The notes: generated by a model from the sequence alone, not told the origin. Positions 23,371 through 32,428 are shown, counted from the stretch's first letter. The stretch is 64,000 nucleotides of DNA from Methylotenera sp. (GCA_030693535.1 JAUYAL010000077.1:350020-414019); one strand, 5' to 3'. A program made the numbers and translations.

Positions 23371-24567
23371 ATGGGTTGGCGTGAACAATTACAAAAAGCG
23401 AGTTTTCGCGGGGTAGCGTTTGAGGTTGAATCTGACGATGCAACTTTTGGTCGCCGTGTTGAAACGCACGAATACCCACAGCGCGATATTCCGTATGTTG
23501 AAGACTTAGGTCGTAAAGCGCGTGAGCGCAATTTAACTGGCTTTGTCATTGGTGACGATTACATGGCCAAGCGTGATGCTTTGCTTGGTGCTTTAGAAAA
23601 AGCGGGTGCTGGAGAACTGGTGCATCCATATTATGGGCGCATGACCGTATCAGTCACCGATGTGCGTGTCAGTCATTCGTTTCGTGATGGAGGCATGTGT
23701 AGCTTTCAGATTTCATTTATTGAATCTGGTGAGTTAAGTTTTCCTGCCGCTGTTAATTCAACCAGCACGCAAAGCTTGCAAGCGGCTGATGTTCTTGAGG
23801 CAAGTTGCATTGCTGATTTTACTGAAAAATTTAGCATTGAAAATTTGCCAGATTTTGCCGTGCAAGATGCGCTTGCAAGTTTTAACGGTGCGCTTGATAC
23901 GCTCGATGGCGCGTTAAGTCGTACTGGTGTGCTATTGGATAATCCGCTGAGTTTGTTGCAGGGCGATATGACCAATTTAATCCGCACACCTGCTTCTTTA
24001 GCAAGCCGATTCTTTGGCATTTTCAGCAAGGGTGAATCTGTATTAAGTGCAGTTTCAGGCCTAGGTGATATTAATGCGCTCAATATGCTGAATGTTTTAA
24101 CGGGCATACGCTTAACTAATCTATTTGCATCAAGCAACGTTACTGGTAGCACACCTACGCGCGTGGCTATGGCGCGTAATCAACAGGCGATTAATACCAT
24201 GATGAGACAATCACTTATTACGCAAGCCACAGGTATGGTAGCTGCAATGCCGTTGCCTATTTATGACGATGCGATTGTGGTTAAAAACGAATTATTAACG
24301 GTGATTGATACCGAATTGCAAATGGCCAATGACACAAATTACCTGGCATTAAAAAACGTACGCACCAAAACGCATGCCGATGTTACAGCACGCACGCAAG
24401 GCGCTGCGCGTTTAAAAAACATTACCCCAAAAGAAGTTACACCTGCTTTGGTGCTGGCTTATGATTTATACGAAGACACCACGCGCGATGCTGAAATTAT
24501 TAACCGAAACAAAGTACGGCATCCTGGCTTTGTACCAGCCAACGTGCTTAAAGTGCTAAGTGCATGA
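23371..24567 (+). CDS. DNA circularisation-type baseplate/tail protein (Mu gp43-like)
   Basis: The start MGWREQLQKASFRGVAFEVE and the block RRVETHEYPQRDIPYVEDLG are hallmarks of the DNA_circ_N family. In Mu this is gp43, at the tail tip or baseplate hub. The rest of the 398-aa protein is helical and variable. It follows the tape measure directly and overlaps the gpP-like gene by four bases. Confidence 0.88.
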   Translation: MGWREQLQKASFRGVAFEVESDDATFGRRVETHEYPQRDIPYVEDLGRKARERNLTGFVIGDDYMAKRDALLGALEKAGAGELVHPYYGRMTVSVTDVRVSHSFRDGGMCSFQISFIESGELSFPAAVNSTSTQSLQAADVLEASCIADFTEKFSIENLPDFAVQDALASFNGALDTLDGALSRTGVLLDNPLSLLQGDMTNLIRTPASLASRFFGIFSKGESVLSAVSGLGDINALNMLNVLTGIRLTNLFASSNVTGSTPTRVAMARNQQAINTMMRQSLITQATGMVAAMPLPIYDDAIVVKNELLTVIDTELQMANDTNYLALKNVRTKTHADVTARTQGAARLKNITPKEVTPALVLAYDLYEDTTRDAEIINRNKVRHPGFVPANVLKVLSA

Positions 24568-25649
24568 ACACCGTAAAGCTACGTGTCAACAGCATAGACT
24601 TTGGCGGCTGGTTAGAAGTTGAAATTACGCTAGGCATAGAGCGCCAAGCCCGTGATTTTAAACTAGGCATCACACGCACATGGCCTGGCGCAACTGACAT
24701 ACCGCGCCGTGTACGTGCTGGTGATGTTTGCGAATTACTCATTGGCAACGATAAAGTATTAACGGGCTATGTAGATGCCACGCCGATTAGTTATAGTGCC
24801 AGCAGCGTATCAGTTGGCATCACAGGGCGAAGCAAAACCGCTGACTTAGTCGATTGCAGCGCTATTTATAAAACTGGCCAATGGCGCAATGCAAAAATTG
24901 AACGCATTGCTAGCGATCTGGCAAAACCATACGGTATTAAAGTGATTAACCAGATTGATACTGGCAGCGCAATTAGCGATCACCAAATTGATACAGGTGA
25001 AACAGCGTTTGAATCTATCGGGCGCTTGTTAGCGATACGGCAAATGCTGAGTACCGATAATGCCAATGGCGATTTAGTGCTGATTAACGCAGGTAGTGGC
25101 GGCAATGCGACTACGGCTTTGGAATACGGGCAAAACATTTTAGAAGCCAGCACCGCACTGGATTATAAAGAGGTGTTTTCAGAGTACACCAGCAAAGGCC
25201 AACGTGCAGGTAACGATAACGACTATGCAGACAGCGTGGCAGGTGTATCTGCCAGCGTGACTAATTTAGCCGCAAGTCGGTATCGCAATTTAATACTAAA
25301 TCAAAATGGCAATGCCACTGCGCTAGATTGCCAACAACGTGTTAAATATGAGCGCGTATACCGCAATGCTCGCGCGGTTGAAACCACTTATACCGTACAA
25401 GGCTGGCGGCAACAAAATGGTGCGCTGTGGTTGCCAAATCAAATGGTACATGTGAAAGACCCTGTAATTGGTTTTGATGATGACCTATTGATTGTTGAAG
25501 TGAGTTATAAAATCGGCAGTGCTGGCACGACTTGCAGTTTAAAAGTAGCGCCGAAAGATGGCTATATACCAAGCCCTGAAGCGACTAAAAAAGACAAAGC
25601 TAAAAAGACTGGCAAGGCGTCTGGTGATACTTGGGCGGATGTGAAATGA
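24564..25649 (+). CDS. baseplate hub protein (Mu gpP/gp44-like)
   Basis: The 361-aa protein shows the gpP pattern: KLRVNSIDFGGWLEVEITLG, FKLGITRTWPG, VRAGDVCELLIGNDKVLTGY and VDCSAIYKTGQWRNAKIERI, equivalent to T4 gp27-like hub domains. It ends in a Lys-rich tail. It forms the central hub on which the spike sits. It overlaps both neighbours by four bases. Confidence 0.9.
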   Translation: MNTVKLRVNSIDFGGWLEVEITLGIERQARDFKLGITRTWPGATDIPRRVRAGDVCELLIGNDKVLTGYVDATPISYSASSVSVGITGRSKTADLVDCSAIYKTGQWRNAKIERIASDLAKPYGIKVINQIDTGSAISDHQIDTGETAFESIGRLLAIRQMLSTDNANGDLVLINAGSGGNATTALEYGQNILEASTALDYKEVFSEYTSKGQRAGNDNDYADSVAGVSASVTNLAASRYRNLILNQNGNATALDCQQRVKYERVYRNARAVETTYTVQGWRQQNGALWLPNQMVHVKDPVIGFDDDLLIVEVSYKIGSAGTTCSLKVAPKDGYIPSPEATKKDKAKKTGKASGDTWADVK

Positions 25650-26179
25650 CTCCATTATTGAACAGAATGATCGCGCCAATGCGCCGCGCTATTGGCAACA
25701 TGGCAATGCGTGCCACAGTCACTTTGGTGAGCTCAGCCAACAAAATGCAATCGCTGCAAGTTAAATTACGTGGCGATGAAGCCAAAGAAAATATAGAGCA
25801 CTTTGAGCCTTATGGATTTACCAGCAAGCCGCATACTGGTAGTGAAGCAATCACACTATTCTTTAATGGTGACCGTAGCCACGGTGTTGCGATTGTAGTA
25901 GCAGATAGACGTTATCGCTTAAATGTACTGGCCGATGGTGAAGTTGCTTTGCATGATGATTTAGCGCAAAAGGTACATTTAAAGCGTGACCGCATACTGA
26001 TTGAAACACCGTTTACCTTTGAAGTGATTGCTGACAAGATAGATTTACATGCTGCCACAGAGTTTAAGTTTGATGTGAACGGGCAGGGTGAAAAATGGGA
26101 TGGCACTGGTGTTGAAACTTGGCGTGATAATGATGTTGTAAAACCACACCATAACCATGCACCTCCGCGCATACCTTAA
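25646..26179 (+). CDS. baseplate spike protein (Mu gp45-like)
   Basis: ATG 25646 overlaps the hub stop. The 177-aa protein has an OB-fold N-terminal part (LNRMIAPMRRAIGNMAMRAT) and a repetitive beta-helix ending in VVKPHHNHAPPRIP. The terminal His-rich stretch matches the metal-binding apex (HxH type) of short phage spikes that pierce the outer membrane. Confidence 0.88.
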   Translation: MTPLLNRMIAPMRRAIGNMAMRATVTLVSSANKMQSLQVKLRGDEAKENIEHFEPYGFTSKPHTGSEAITLFFNGDRSHGVAIVVADRRYRLNVLADGEVALHDDLAQKVHLKRDRILIETPFTFEVIADKIDLHAATEFKFDVNGQGEKWDGTGVETWRDNDVVKPHHNHAPPRIP

Positions 26180-26198
26180 ATAAAGTTAATAACCTATA

Positions 26199-26220
26199 GC
26201 CCGCACCTTGCGGGTTTTTT
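26199..26220 (+). terminator. intrinsic terminator between gp45 and gp46
   Basis: CCCGCA pairs with TGCGGG around CCT, followed by six T residues. The next start (26235) follows within 15 bases. The sequence through the T run to the ATG closely resembles that before the HNH gene. Confidence 0.75.
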
Positions 26221-26234
26221 ATTGGGCAAAACCA

Positions 26235-26672
26235 ATGCTGGCCATAGACGCAAAAATCACCATCGATGGAGTTGAATCTACCGATTTAAGCCAGGCGAAA
26301 TCATTAAACCGTGCTGTCATTATTAGCCTGTTTACATGGCGTCGTGCTAACCCTGACGACTTGATTGAAGGGCAAAAGATGGGTTACTGGGGCGATACGG
26401 CAGAACCACCTGAAGCTAATGACAAGATTGGATCTCGTCTTTGGTTGTTATCGCGTGAAAAGATTTTGCAGTCTACCTTTAACCGTGCGCGTGAGTATGC
26501 GCAAGAAGCCTTGCAATGGCTGATTGATGATGGTGTTGCCAGTAAGGTTGATGTAATTGCAGAGCGTTATGGCGTAGATGGTCTTGCCCTGCAATGCACG
26601 ATTTACCGTACTGATGGTACAAAAGCCACTTTAAGATTTGATAACGCATGGGAGTATATACGTGGCATTTAA
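26235..26672 (+). CDS. baseplate wedge protein (Mu gp46-like)
   Basis: ATG 26235 is used; the frame opens upstream inside the terminator. The 145-aa protein contains VIISLFTWRRANPDDL, GYWGDTAEPPEANDKIGSRL and REKILQSTFNRAREYAQEAL, which fit the phage GP46 family. It is a baseplate component, overlapping the next gene by 11 bases. Confidence 0.88.
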   Translation: MLAIDAKITIDGVESTDLSQAKSLNRAVIISLFTWRRANPDDLIEGQKMGYWGDTAEPPEANDKIGSRLWLLSREKILQSTFNRAREYAQEALQWLIDDGVASKVDVIAERYGVDGLALQCTIYRTDGTKATLRFDNAWEYIRGI

Positions 26673-27711
26673 CCGACCAAGTTTAAGTGAATTAATTACC
26701 CGCATTCGAGATGGCATATTTTCACGTTTAAGCTTTGACCAATTACGCCGATCAGACGCTGAAGTGTACGGCAAAGAACTGGCAGGCGCCTCGCACGAAC
26801 TGCATGGGCATTTGCAGTTTATTGCGCAAAATGTGATTTACGATACGGCTACCAGTGAATACTTAGACCGCTGGGCCAGTATCTGGCTCACCACACCACG
26901 CCTAGCCGCTACGCCTGCCAGCGGCAATGTCACCATTACTGGTGAAAATGGCATTGTGATTCCTGTCGATAGCGGTTTTATATCTGCCACAGGCATTGAA
27001 TATATCAGCCAAGCCGATGTCACGATTAGTGCTGGCACTGCTTTGGTGGCGCTTGTTGCTTTGACCAGTGGCTCTAATACAAACTTAATAGCAGGCAGCT
27101 TACTTTCATTAAGCACGCCCATTACCTCAGTTGCCAGCGTTGCCACGGTAGATGCTAGCGGCTTAACGCAAGGCGCTGACCAAGAAGACGACAGTAAATT
27201 GCGAGCAAGATTACTCGCTCGGATTCAGCAACCCCCACACGGTGGCGCCGATTATGACTATGTCAATTGGGCGCTTGAAGTGCCAGGCGTAACACGTGCA
27301 TGGGTTTACCCGCAAGAACTTGGGCTTGGCACCGTTACCGTGCGTTTTGTGCGCGATGGCGATGTAAGTCTGATTCCTGATGCGGGCGAAGTCACGGCTG
27401 TTTATGACTATATTGAAGCCTTGCGCCCAGTTACGGCAAATTTAACCGTAGTGGCCCCAGTAGCCGTACCGCTTAACTTTACCATTGCCGCTTTGCCTAA
27501 TACCCTGTCAGTGAAAACCGCTATTGAAACCGAATTACGTGATTTGATTACCCGTGAAGCGAAACCTGCTGGCACTATTTATTTGAGCCATATCCGAGAA
27601 GCAATATCAATCGCAGCGGGAGAGAACAATTACACGATGACCGTACCAAGTGCGGACGTGACAAACACCGTGGGCAATATGACCACATTTGGCGCAATTA
27701 CCTGGAGCTAA
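26662..27711 (+). CDS. baseplate protein J-like (Mu gp47)
   Basis: GTG 26662 follows GGGAG; the protein starts VAFNRPSLSELITRIRDGIF. Other features are LRRSDAEVYGKELAGASHEL, YLDRWASIWLTTPR, and the domain AQGADQEDD/KLRARLLARIQQPPHGG typical of baseplate J proteins. The 349-aa protein builds the wedges of the baseplate. Confidence 0.9.
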   Translation: MAFNRPSLSELITRIRDGIFSRLSFDQLRRSDAEVYGKELAGASHELHGHLQFIAQNVIYDTATSEYLDRWASIWLTTPRLAATPASGNVTITGENGIVIPVDSGFISATGIEYISQADVTISAGTALVALVALTSGSNTNLIAGSLLSLSTPITSVASVATVDASGLTQGADQEDDSKLRARLLARIQQPPHGGADYDYVNWALEVPGVTRAWVYPQELGLGTVTVRFVRDGDVSLIPDAGEVTAVYDYIEALRPVTANLTVVAPVAVPLNFTIAALPNTLSVKTAIETELRDLITREAKPAGTIYLSHIREAISIAAGENNYTMTVPSADVTNTVGNMTTFGAITWS

Positions 27712-27712
27712 T

Positions 27713-28294
27713 ATGGCGCTGACTACTGACGATTATTTACAGCAGCTGCAAGCATTACTGCCACAAGGTCCCGCGTGGAGCCGTGAAGCAGAGGCCGTGC
27801 TCACCAAACTACTCACCGCTTTTTCTGAAGAGTTTTCAAAGGTAGATGCACGTATTGATGCGCTGGTTAATGAAGCAGACCCACGTACCACCAATGAGCT
27901 GCTTGCAGATTGGGAGCGTGTGGCAGGCTTGCCAGATTTATGCACGGGCATACCGCCCACCATTGCATTGCGCCGTGAATTGCTAGTCTCAAAACTCACC
28001 AACCTTGGCGGGCAAAGCAAGGCGTTCTTTATTGCGCTGGCTGCAACGCTTGGCTACACCATAACCATTGATGAGTTCAAGAGATTTAGAGTCACCTCTC
28101 GCGTGAATGATGTGCTGAATGATAGCGATTGGGCCTACGTGTGGCGAGTGAATGCTGCGCAAGACACGGTGCATAAATTTACCGTAGCTGGCCGCGTGAA
28201 CGAACCTCTTGCAAGCTGGGGCAACACTGCGCTTGAGTGCGTGATTACAAGATTAAAACCTGCACATACCCATGTGCAATTTGCATATTCTTAA
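27713..28294 (+). CDS. baseplate protein (Mu gp48/DUF2313-like)
   Basis: ATG 27713 gives a 193-aa protein with LQALLPQGPAWSREAEAVLT at the start, LVNEADPRTTNELLADWERV, and a C terminus with CVITRLKPAHTHVQFAYS, all family features. It attaches the tail fibre to the baseplate. It lies one base after the gp47-like stop. Confidence 0.88.
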   Translation: MALTTDDYLQQLQALLPQGPAWSREAEAVLTKLLTAFSEEFSKVDARIDALVNEADPRTTNELLADWERVAGLPDLCTGIPPTIALRRELLVSKLTNLGGQSKAFFIALAATLGYTITIDEFKRFRVTSRVNDVLNDSDWAYVWRVNAAQDTVHKFTVAGRVNEPLASWGNTALECVITRLKPAHTHVQFAYS

Positions 28295-28305
28295 CAGGAG
28301 CCATT

Positions 28306-29286
28306 ATGGACAATAGAAAATGGGAAGCGGATGCGATTGCATCTCCACCAACTGCACCAGCATCACCTTCAGACGGCTACCCGACAAACGGCAACCCATT
28401 AGCAGCACAAAACGCCACAGAGCCTGGTGATTGGTGGTTTCATGCCATAGGTGAAGAGATACGCGCTGTCATTGTTGAAGGCGGTTTAACGCCTAATATT
28501 TCAACGCTCACTCAATTGCGTGATGCGATTAAAAACATGGTGTCTGGTGGTGACTACAAGCAAAGCGTTCGTGTTGCATCAACTACAAACGTGGCTGCCA
28601 TTAGTGGGCTGCTGACGATTGATGGTGTAACGGTGGTGGCTGGTGACAGAGTTTTGCTGAAAAACCAATCCACTGCTAGTCAGAACGGTATTTATGAGGC
28701 AGCAGCTGGTGCATGGTCACGCTCTGCGGATGCTGACACTGGCTTAGAGTTAAATGGTGGCGCGATTATTCCGGTTGAAAGTGGAACAGCAAATGCTGAT
28801 ACCAATTGGCAGATCACCAATGATGGAACAGTGACGATTGGCTCTACTGGGCTGACTTTTAATCAAGTTGGCGCTGCACTTAGTCAAGTGTTGCCAGGAA
28901 CAATAATTGATTGGAGTGGGAGCACAGCTCCAGCTGGATATTTAGCATGCCCTCTAACGTTAACTAATATCAGCCGAACAACCTATGCTGCATTGTTTGC
29001 AGCAATTGGAACTACTTGGGGCGTAGGTGATGGTTCCACCACCTTTGGTCTACCTTACTTCCCTGCTGATTATGCCTCTTTACAAGCAAATGCCAACGTA
29101 GGTACAAGCTCTATTGGTGCAGTAATAGCGCATATCCATTCGACAACATATCGAGCTGACTTGGCCGCCACGGGTGGCGCACAGGCCAACTCTGGTTCTG
29201 CTGGCTCTGGTGCTAACACAACAAGCACGGGCGGCGCTGCCAACTTGGCCGCTGGTGTGCGAGTTCTTAAATGCGTTAAATTTTAA
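28306..29286 (+). CDS. tail fibre protein with collar domain
   Basis: ATG 28306 follows CAGGAG. The 326-aa protein has an N-terminal attachment region (YPTNGNPLAAQNATEPGDWW), a repeat-containing shaft, and the phage tail-collar domain: PGTIIDWSGSTAPAGYLACP then TTWGVGDGSTTFGLPYF. The Gly/Ala/Ser-rich tip near residue 290-315 is probably the receptor-binding end. It is short compared with Mu gpS. Confidence 0.85.
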   Translation: MDNRKWEADAIASPPTAPASPSDGYPTNGNPLAAQNATEPGDWWFHAIGEEIRAVIVEGGLTPNISTLTQLRDAIKNMVSGGDYKQSVRVASTTNVAAISGLLTIDGVTVVAGDRVLLKNQSTASQNGIYEAAAGAWSRSADADTGLELNGGAIIPVESGTANADTNWQITNDGTVTIGSTGLTFNQVGAALSQVLPGTIIDWSGSTAPAGYLACPLTLTNISRTTYAALFAAIGTTWGVGDGSTTFGLPYFPADYASLQANANVGTSSIGAVIAHIHSTTYRADLAATGGAQANSGSAGSGANTTSTGGAANLAAGVRVLKCVKF

Positions 29287-29295
29287 GGAATCATT

Positions 29296-29865
29296 ATGTC
29301 AAAAATTGTTTATTTATTTGATGAAATTACAGGCGAATTTACAGGCGAGTATTTAGCACAACAGTCGCCGCTTGAGCCTGATGTTTATATTACTCCAGTT
29401 TATTCAACCGATTTGAAACCATTAAAAAATGAGATTGGTAAATTCAACCGTTTTGATGGTGACCAATGGACACTTAAAGATGACACGCGCGGCACATGGT
29501 TTAAGCCAGATCGTTCTGAAGTAGAAGTGACTGAATTAACAGAAGTGATTGACCCAACTTGGACAAGAATTAAACCTCAACATACGCAGGAAGAATTAGA
29601 ACTAATTGCAGCTGCTGAAGCTAAACGATTAAAAAACCTAGCTCTATCAATAATCACCGTCACTACGTCCAGCGGAAAGGTATTTGATGGCAATGAAACC
29701 GCGCGCATAAATATGTTAAGCGCTCTACAAGCGTCAGAGTTTTTAAATCAAACGCAAGCAGGCTGGAAGCTTGCAGATAACAGCGTGGAATTAGTAACAG
29801 TTTCCGAGTTGAAAGAAGCATTAACTCTGGCAATCAAGCGCGTTGGCGAAATTGTCACTGGATAA
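29296..29865 (+). CDS. tail fibre assembly/tip protein (DUF4376-like)
   Basis: The 189-aa protein starts MSKIVYLFDEITGEFTGEYL and contains GTWFKPDRSEVEVTEL. Its C-terminal helical domain (ITVTTSSGKVFDGNETARIN through LTLAIKRVGEIVTG) matches DUF4376. Such proteins follow the fibre gene and assist fibre folding or form its tip. It is directly coupled to the next gene. Confidence 0.8.
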   Translation: MSKIVYLFDEITGEFTGEYLAQQSPLEPDVYITPVYSTDLKPLKNEIGKFNRFDGDQWTLKDDTRGTWFKPDRSEVEVTELTEVIDPTWTRIKPQHTQEELELIAAAEAKRLKNLALSIITVTTSSGKVFDGNETARINMLSALQASEFLNQTQAGWKLADNSVELVTVSELKEALTLAIKRVGEIVTG

Positions 29866-30081
29866 ATGAAACGCCTGATAAAAATAGGGGATGCGCTAAG
29901 CCAATTGTGCAATGTTTTATTTTTAGACGGGCATCCTAACGAAAGTTTGTCAGGCCGTGCGTGGCGTACTCAGTCAGTGTGGGCGTTATGGATTGATTTA
30001 TTGTTGTGGTTTGATGAAAATCATTGCAAAGTCGCGCATGAGAATGACAAGGATTATGCCAGGGAGTTATTAAAAAAATGA
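29866..30081 (+). CDS. conserved small phage protein, 71 aa
   Basis: The ATG immediately follows the previous stop. The sequence contains NVLFLDGHPNESLSGRAWRT and LLLWFDENHCKVAHEND, a pattern seen in small phage proteins encoded between fibre and lysis genes. Cys and His residues at the end could bind a metal. Function unknown. It overlaps the next gene by four bases. Confidence 0.7.
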   Translation: MKRLIKIGDALSQLCNVLFLDGHPNESLSGRAWRTQSVWALWIDLLLWFDENHCKVAHENDKDYARELLKK

Positions 30082-30587
30082 GATATTACTTGCTTTGGTT
30101 GGTTTACTTTATCCCTGCAATATTGGTTGAGCTATTTTGCTTTATCACTAACCCTATCGCGTGTATGTTCGTTCGTAAAGAGCCGCGCCATGATATTGTA
30201 AAGCGATTGGGAAAAAAATATTACACTTTTGACCGTGAATACCTATGGGGAATATTTTACTTATGGCAGACGCACGATAATGCAGTAGATGAGGGTTGGT
30301 GGGGTTTATACGATATTGCATTTATACGCAGTAAAACACAGGCTGACTATGATAATTCTCAGCTGATTCGTTACTGGTGCCGTGTTTGGTGGCTGTCTCG
30401 TAATACTGCTTATGGATGGCATTACCTTTTGTTTAGCGTGCATCTCGATAAAGGCTGGCAGGTTAAAAAAGATATACCGTTATTATTCGGATACTACAAC
30501 TCTGTGAACATTGGTTGGAAGTCACACAAAGGCAAGCCGCGATTGCTTTATGCAAATAGAATCATCGGTATCAGAAAAAACAAGTAG
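30078..30587 (+). CDS. phage membrane-associated protein, 169 aa
   Basis: The N-terminal hydrophobic stretch (about residues 3-32) suggests one or two membrane spans. The rest is Trp/Tyr-rich and soluble (TFDREYLWGIFYLWQTHDNA, VDEGWWGLYDIAFI, YWCRVWWLSRNTAYGWHYL). I recall similar proteins in other phages between fibre and lysis genes, without a defined role. A terminator overlaps its end. Confidence 0.7.
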   Translation: MRYYLLWLVYFIPAILVELFCFITNPIACMFVRKEPRHDIVKRLGKKYYTFDREYLWGIFYLWQTHDNAVDEGWWGLYDIAFIRSKTQADYDNSQLIRYWCRVWWLSRNTAYGWHYLLFSVHLDKGWQVKKDIPLLFGYYNSVNIGWKSHKGKPRLLYANRIIGIRKNK

Positions 30588-30607
30588 CCGCGCAAAGCGG
30601 TTTTTTT
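30588..30607 (+). terminator. intrinsic terminator before the lysis cassette
   Basis: CCGC pairs with GCGG around GCAAA, followed by T7. It directly follows the stop codon of the preceding gene and separates structural from lysis genes. Confidence 0.7.
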
Positions 30608-30642
30608 ACGTCCAATAAAATCAAAAATCGAAAGGTAGTTAC

Positions 30643-30996
30643 ATGCCAGACCCAATCACTCATGCCGTCGCTGCACCAGTTGCAGGTGGTGCAATCTCCA
30701 CAATCATTGCCATTGCATTTGGCATTGAGCCAAACGCATTACTTGCTGCATTTGTTGGCGCATGGATCGGAACCGCTTTACTTGAATCAACAAGTTTTAA
30801 AAAGAGCCTTGCGCTTGTGGTGGTGGGCACGGTTGCTGCTGCTTACCTTATCCCGCTAGTTTTAAATTTCTGGCCAGATTATTCAAAGTTAAGCCTCTCT
30901 GCGATTGTTGGTTTTATTGTTGTGTATTTTCATAAGCTGGTGCTTAGTTTGGCTGGAAAAGCACTTGAGCGATTATTTGGAAAGGTAGGTTCATAA
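30643..30996 (+). CDS. holin candidate, 117 aa
   Basis: Three hydrophobic helices (about residues 13-28, 31-48 and 55-72), a further one at about 83-105, and a basic C terminus (ALERLFGKVGS) fit a holin. It is the first gene of a four-gene block followed by another small membrane protein and an amidase. It would form the inner-membrane hole at lysis. Confidence 0.7.
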   Translation: MPDPITHAVAAPVAGGAISTIIAIAFGIEPNALLAAFVGAWIGTALLESTSFKKSLALVVVGTVAAAYLIPLVLNFWPDYSKLSLSAIVGFIVVYFHKLVLSLAGKALERLFGKVGS

Positions 30997-31278
30997 ATGC
31001 TGTTGAATATGATAGTGGCACTCATTGGGTTGTATTGCTTGCTTGAAAGCATATCGGCAGCCGCAGACATGCATGGCGGAGATCGTTTGTGTAGATTTTT
31101 AAAGTTTTTTATGGCGGCGATTAGCGGTGTTATTGCTATCTATCATGGCGCAATAGGTGGGTCAAATATTCAAATGCTGGTGCTGATAACATCAGTGGCG
31201 CTCGGTATCTGGCCTCGCATGGTTTACCGATTATTTGGCGGTCAACGCAATAGTGATAAAGGCAGGTTGATTCTATGA
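30997..31278 (+). CDS. second small membrane protein of the lysis cassette, 93 aa
   Basis: Three hydrophobic stretches (about residues 3-21, 35-50 and 57-75) and a basic C-terminal tail. The ATG immediately follows the holin candidate's stop and its own stop overlaps the amidase start. It may be a second holin, an antiholin or a pinholin partner. Confidence 0.65.
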   Translation: MLLNMIVALIGLYCLLESISAAADMHGGDRLCRFLKFFMAAISGVIAIYHGAIGGSNIQMLVLITSVALGIWPRMVYRLFGGQRNSDKGRLIL

Positions 31279-31826
31279 AGCGTAGCATTAATGCAATTGT
31301 CATTCACTGTGCTGCCACGCCAAACGGCAAAGACTTTACAATTGCGCAATTAGATGAAATGCACAAACAGCGCGGATTTAAACGAGATAGCCAATCTCTG
31401 CGTAACTTTAACCCTACACTTAAATCAATCGGCTATCACTTTGTGATTGAGGTGGATGGCAGCGTAAAAACAGGCCGCGGGCTTGAAGAGATTGGCGCGC
31501 ACGTGCAAGGATCTAACGCTAAATCGATAGGCATTTGCATGGTGGGCACAGATCAATTCACTACTGCTCAATGGAAAAGCCTGCGCGAATGTATGATTAA
31601 CCTTGCCAGCAAAATACTAGGCCGTACCATTATGACGGCTGACTCTATGTTGCAGTCGTTTAAAGATGCTGGTATTAGCATTAAAGGCCATCGCGATCAC
31701 TCGCCAGACTTAAACGGTGATGGCATTATTCAGCGCACCGAGTGGGTGAAAGTTTGCCCAGGGTTTGATGTGGCTGGATGGATTAAAGGCGGTTTGCTAG
31801 CGGTAAGTGTGAGCTGGATAAAATGA
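31275..31826 (+). CDS. endolysin, N-acetylmuramoyl-L-alanine amidase (Amidase_2)
   Basis: The 183-aa protein has the T7-lysozyme/Amidase_2 pattern: NAIVIHCAATPNGKDF with the first zinc His, IGYHFVIEVDGSV with the second His, GAHVQGSNAKSIGICMVG, and KGHRDHSPD, then VKVCPGFDV, supplying the last ligands. It cleaves the amide bond between MurNAc and the peptide stem. A hydrophobic segment at the very C terminus (about 168-180) is odd for this family and could tether it to the membrane. Confidence 0.9.
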   Translation: MKRSINAIVIHCAATPNGKDFTIAQLDEMHKQRGFKRDSQSLRNFNPTLKSIGYHFVIEVDGSVKTGRGLEEIGAHVQGSNAKSIGICMVGTDQFTTAQWKSLRECMINLASKILGRTIMTADSMLQSFKDAGISIKGHRDHSPDLNGDGIIQRTEWVKVCPGFDVAGWIKGGLLAVSVSWIK

Positions 31827-32428
31827 TCATGTCTAAAGTTGGTAGCTTTTATGCGCGAGGCATTGCCATTGCGCTGGTGCTAATTGCTATTTTGGCTTTC
31901 ATTATGCTTCAATGGTTTAATCACCTGCAAGGCGTATTACCCGCTGCGCCCGTGGGCGTACACGTAATAGCAACGCCTGCTAAGCAAGTGGTAGACATAC
32001 CAAAGCATCAAGCCGTTGTTAAAAGTGGCTCTGTGCGCGTTTATGAAAGCCGCGCAAAAAACACACTCAAGCTACCTGAAGCCATTAAGCAAGATGAAGC
32101 TAAACAAGTGCTAGAATCTACGCGCGTGGATGCCGACGACCACGATCAAACTATCACCACAATTTTAGACACCGAAACAGGCGATACACAAACATTAGTC
32201 AGACGCGAACCATTACCATGGATTGCCTGGCGCGATGATGGATCAGCCGGACTTTATGCTGGCATTAAAAACGGCACACCAACCGCAAGGCTAGAATTAA
32301 AACAAAGCCTATTCAGCGTGAAGGCAATTAGGTTCGGTGCTGTGGCCGCGATGGATCAGCCGCTAGGTTATTCAGTGACGGCTTCCCCCGATTACTTTGT
32401 TGGCGTGGGCGCTGAATATCGGTGGTGA
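31823..32428 (+). CDS. membrane-anchored protein at the end of the lysis cassette
   Basis: The 201-aa protein has one N-terminal transmembrane helix (about residues 12-32) and a large periplasmic part with an acidic/charged region (about 65-110) and a beta-rich C terminus ending VGAEYRW. The place after the endolysin is where inner-membrane spanins (Rz) lie, and the topology agrees. However, the long beta-rich C terminus is unlike Rz. No Rz1 lipoprotein is recognised inside it. A spanin role is possible but unproven. Confidence 0.65.
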   Translation: MIMSKVGSFYARGIAIALVLIAILAFIMLQWFNHLQGVLPAAPVGVHVIATPAKQVVDIPKHQAVVKSGSVRVYESRAKNTLKLPEAIKQDEAKQVLESTRVDADDHDQTITTILDTETGDTQTLVRREPLPWIAWRDDGSAGLYAGIKNGTPTARLELKQSLFSVKAIRFGAVAAMDQPLGYSVTASPDYFVGVGAEYRW

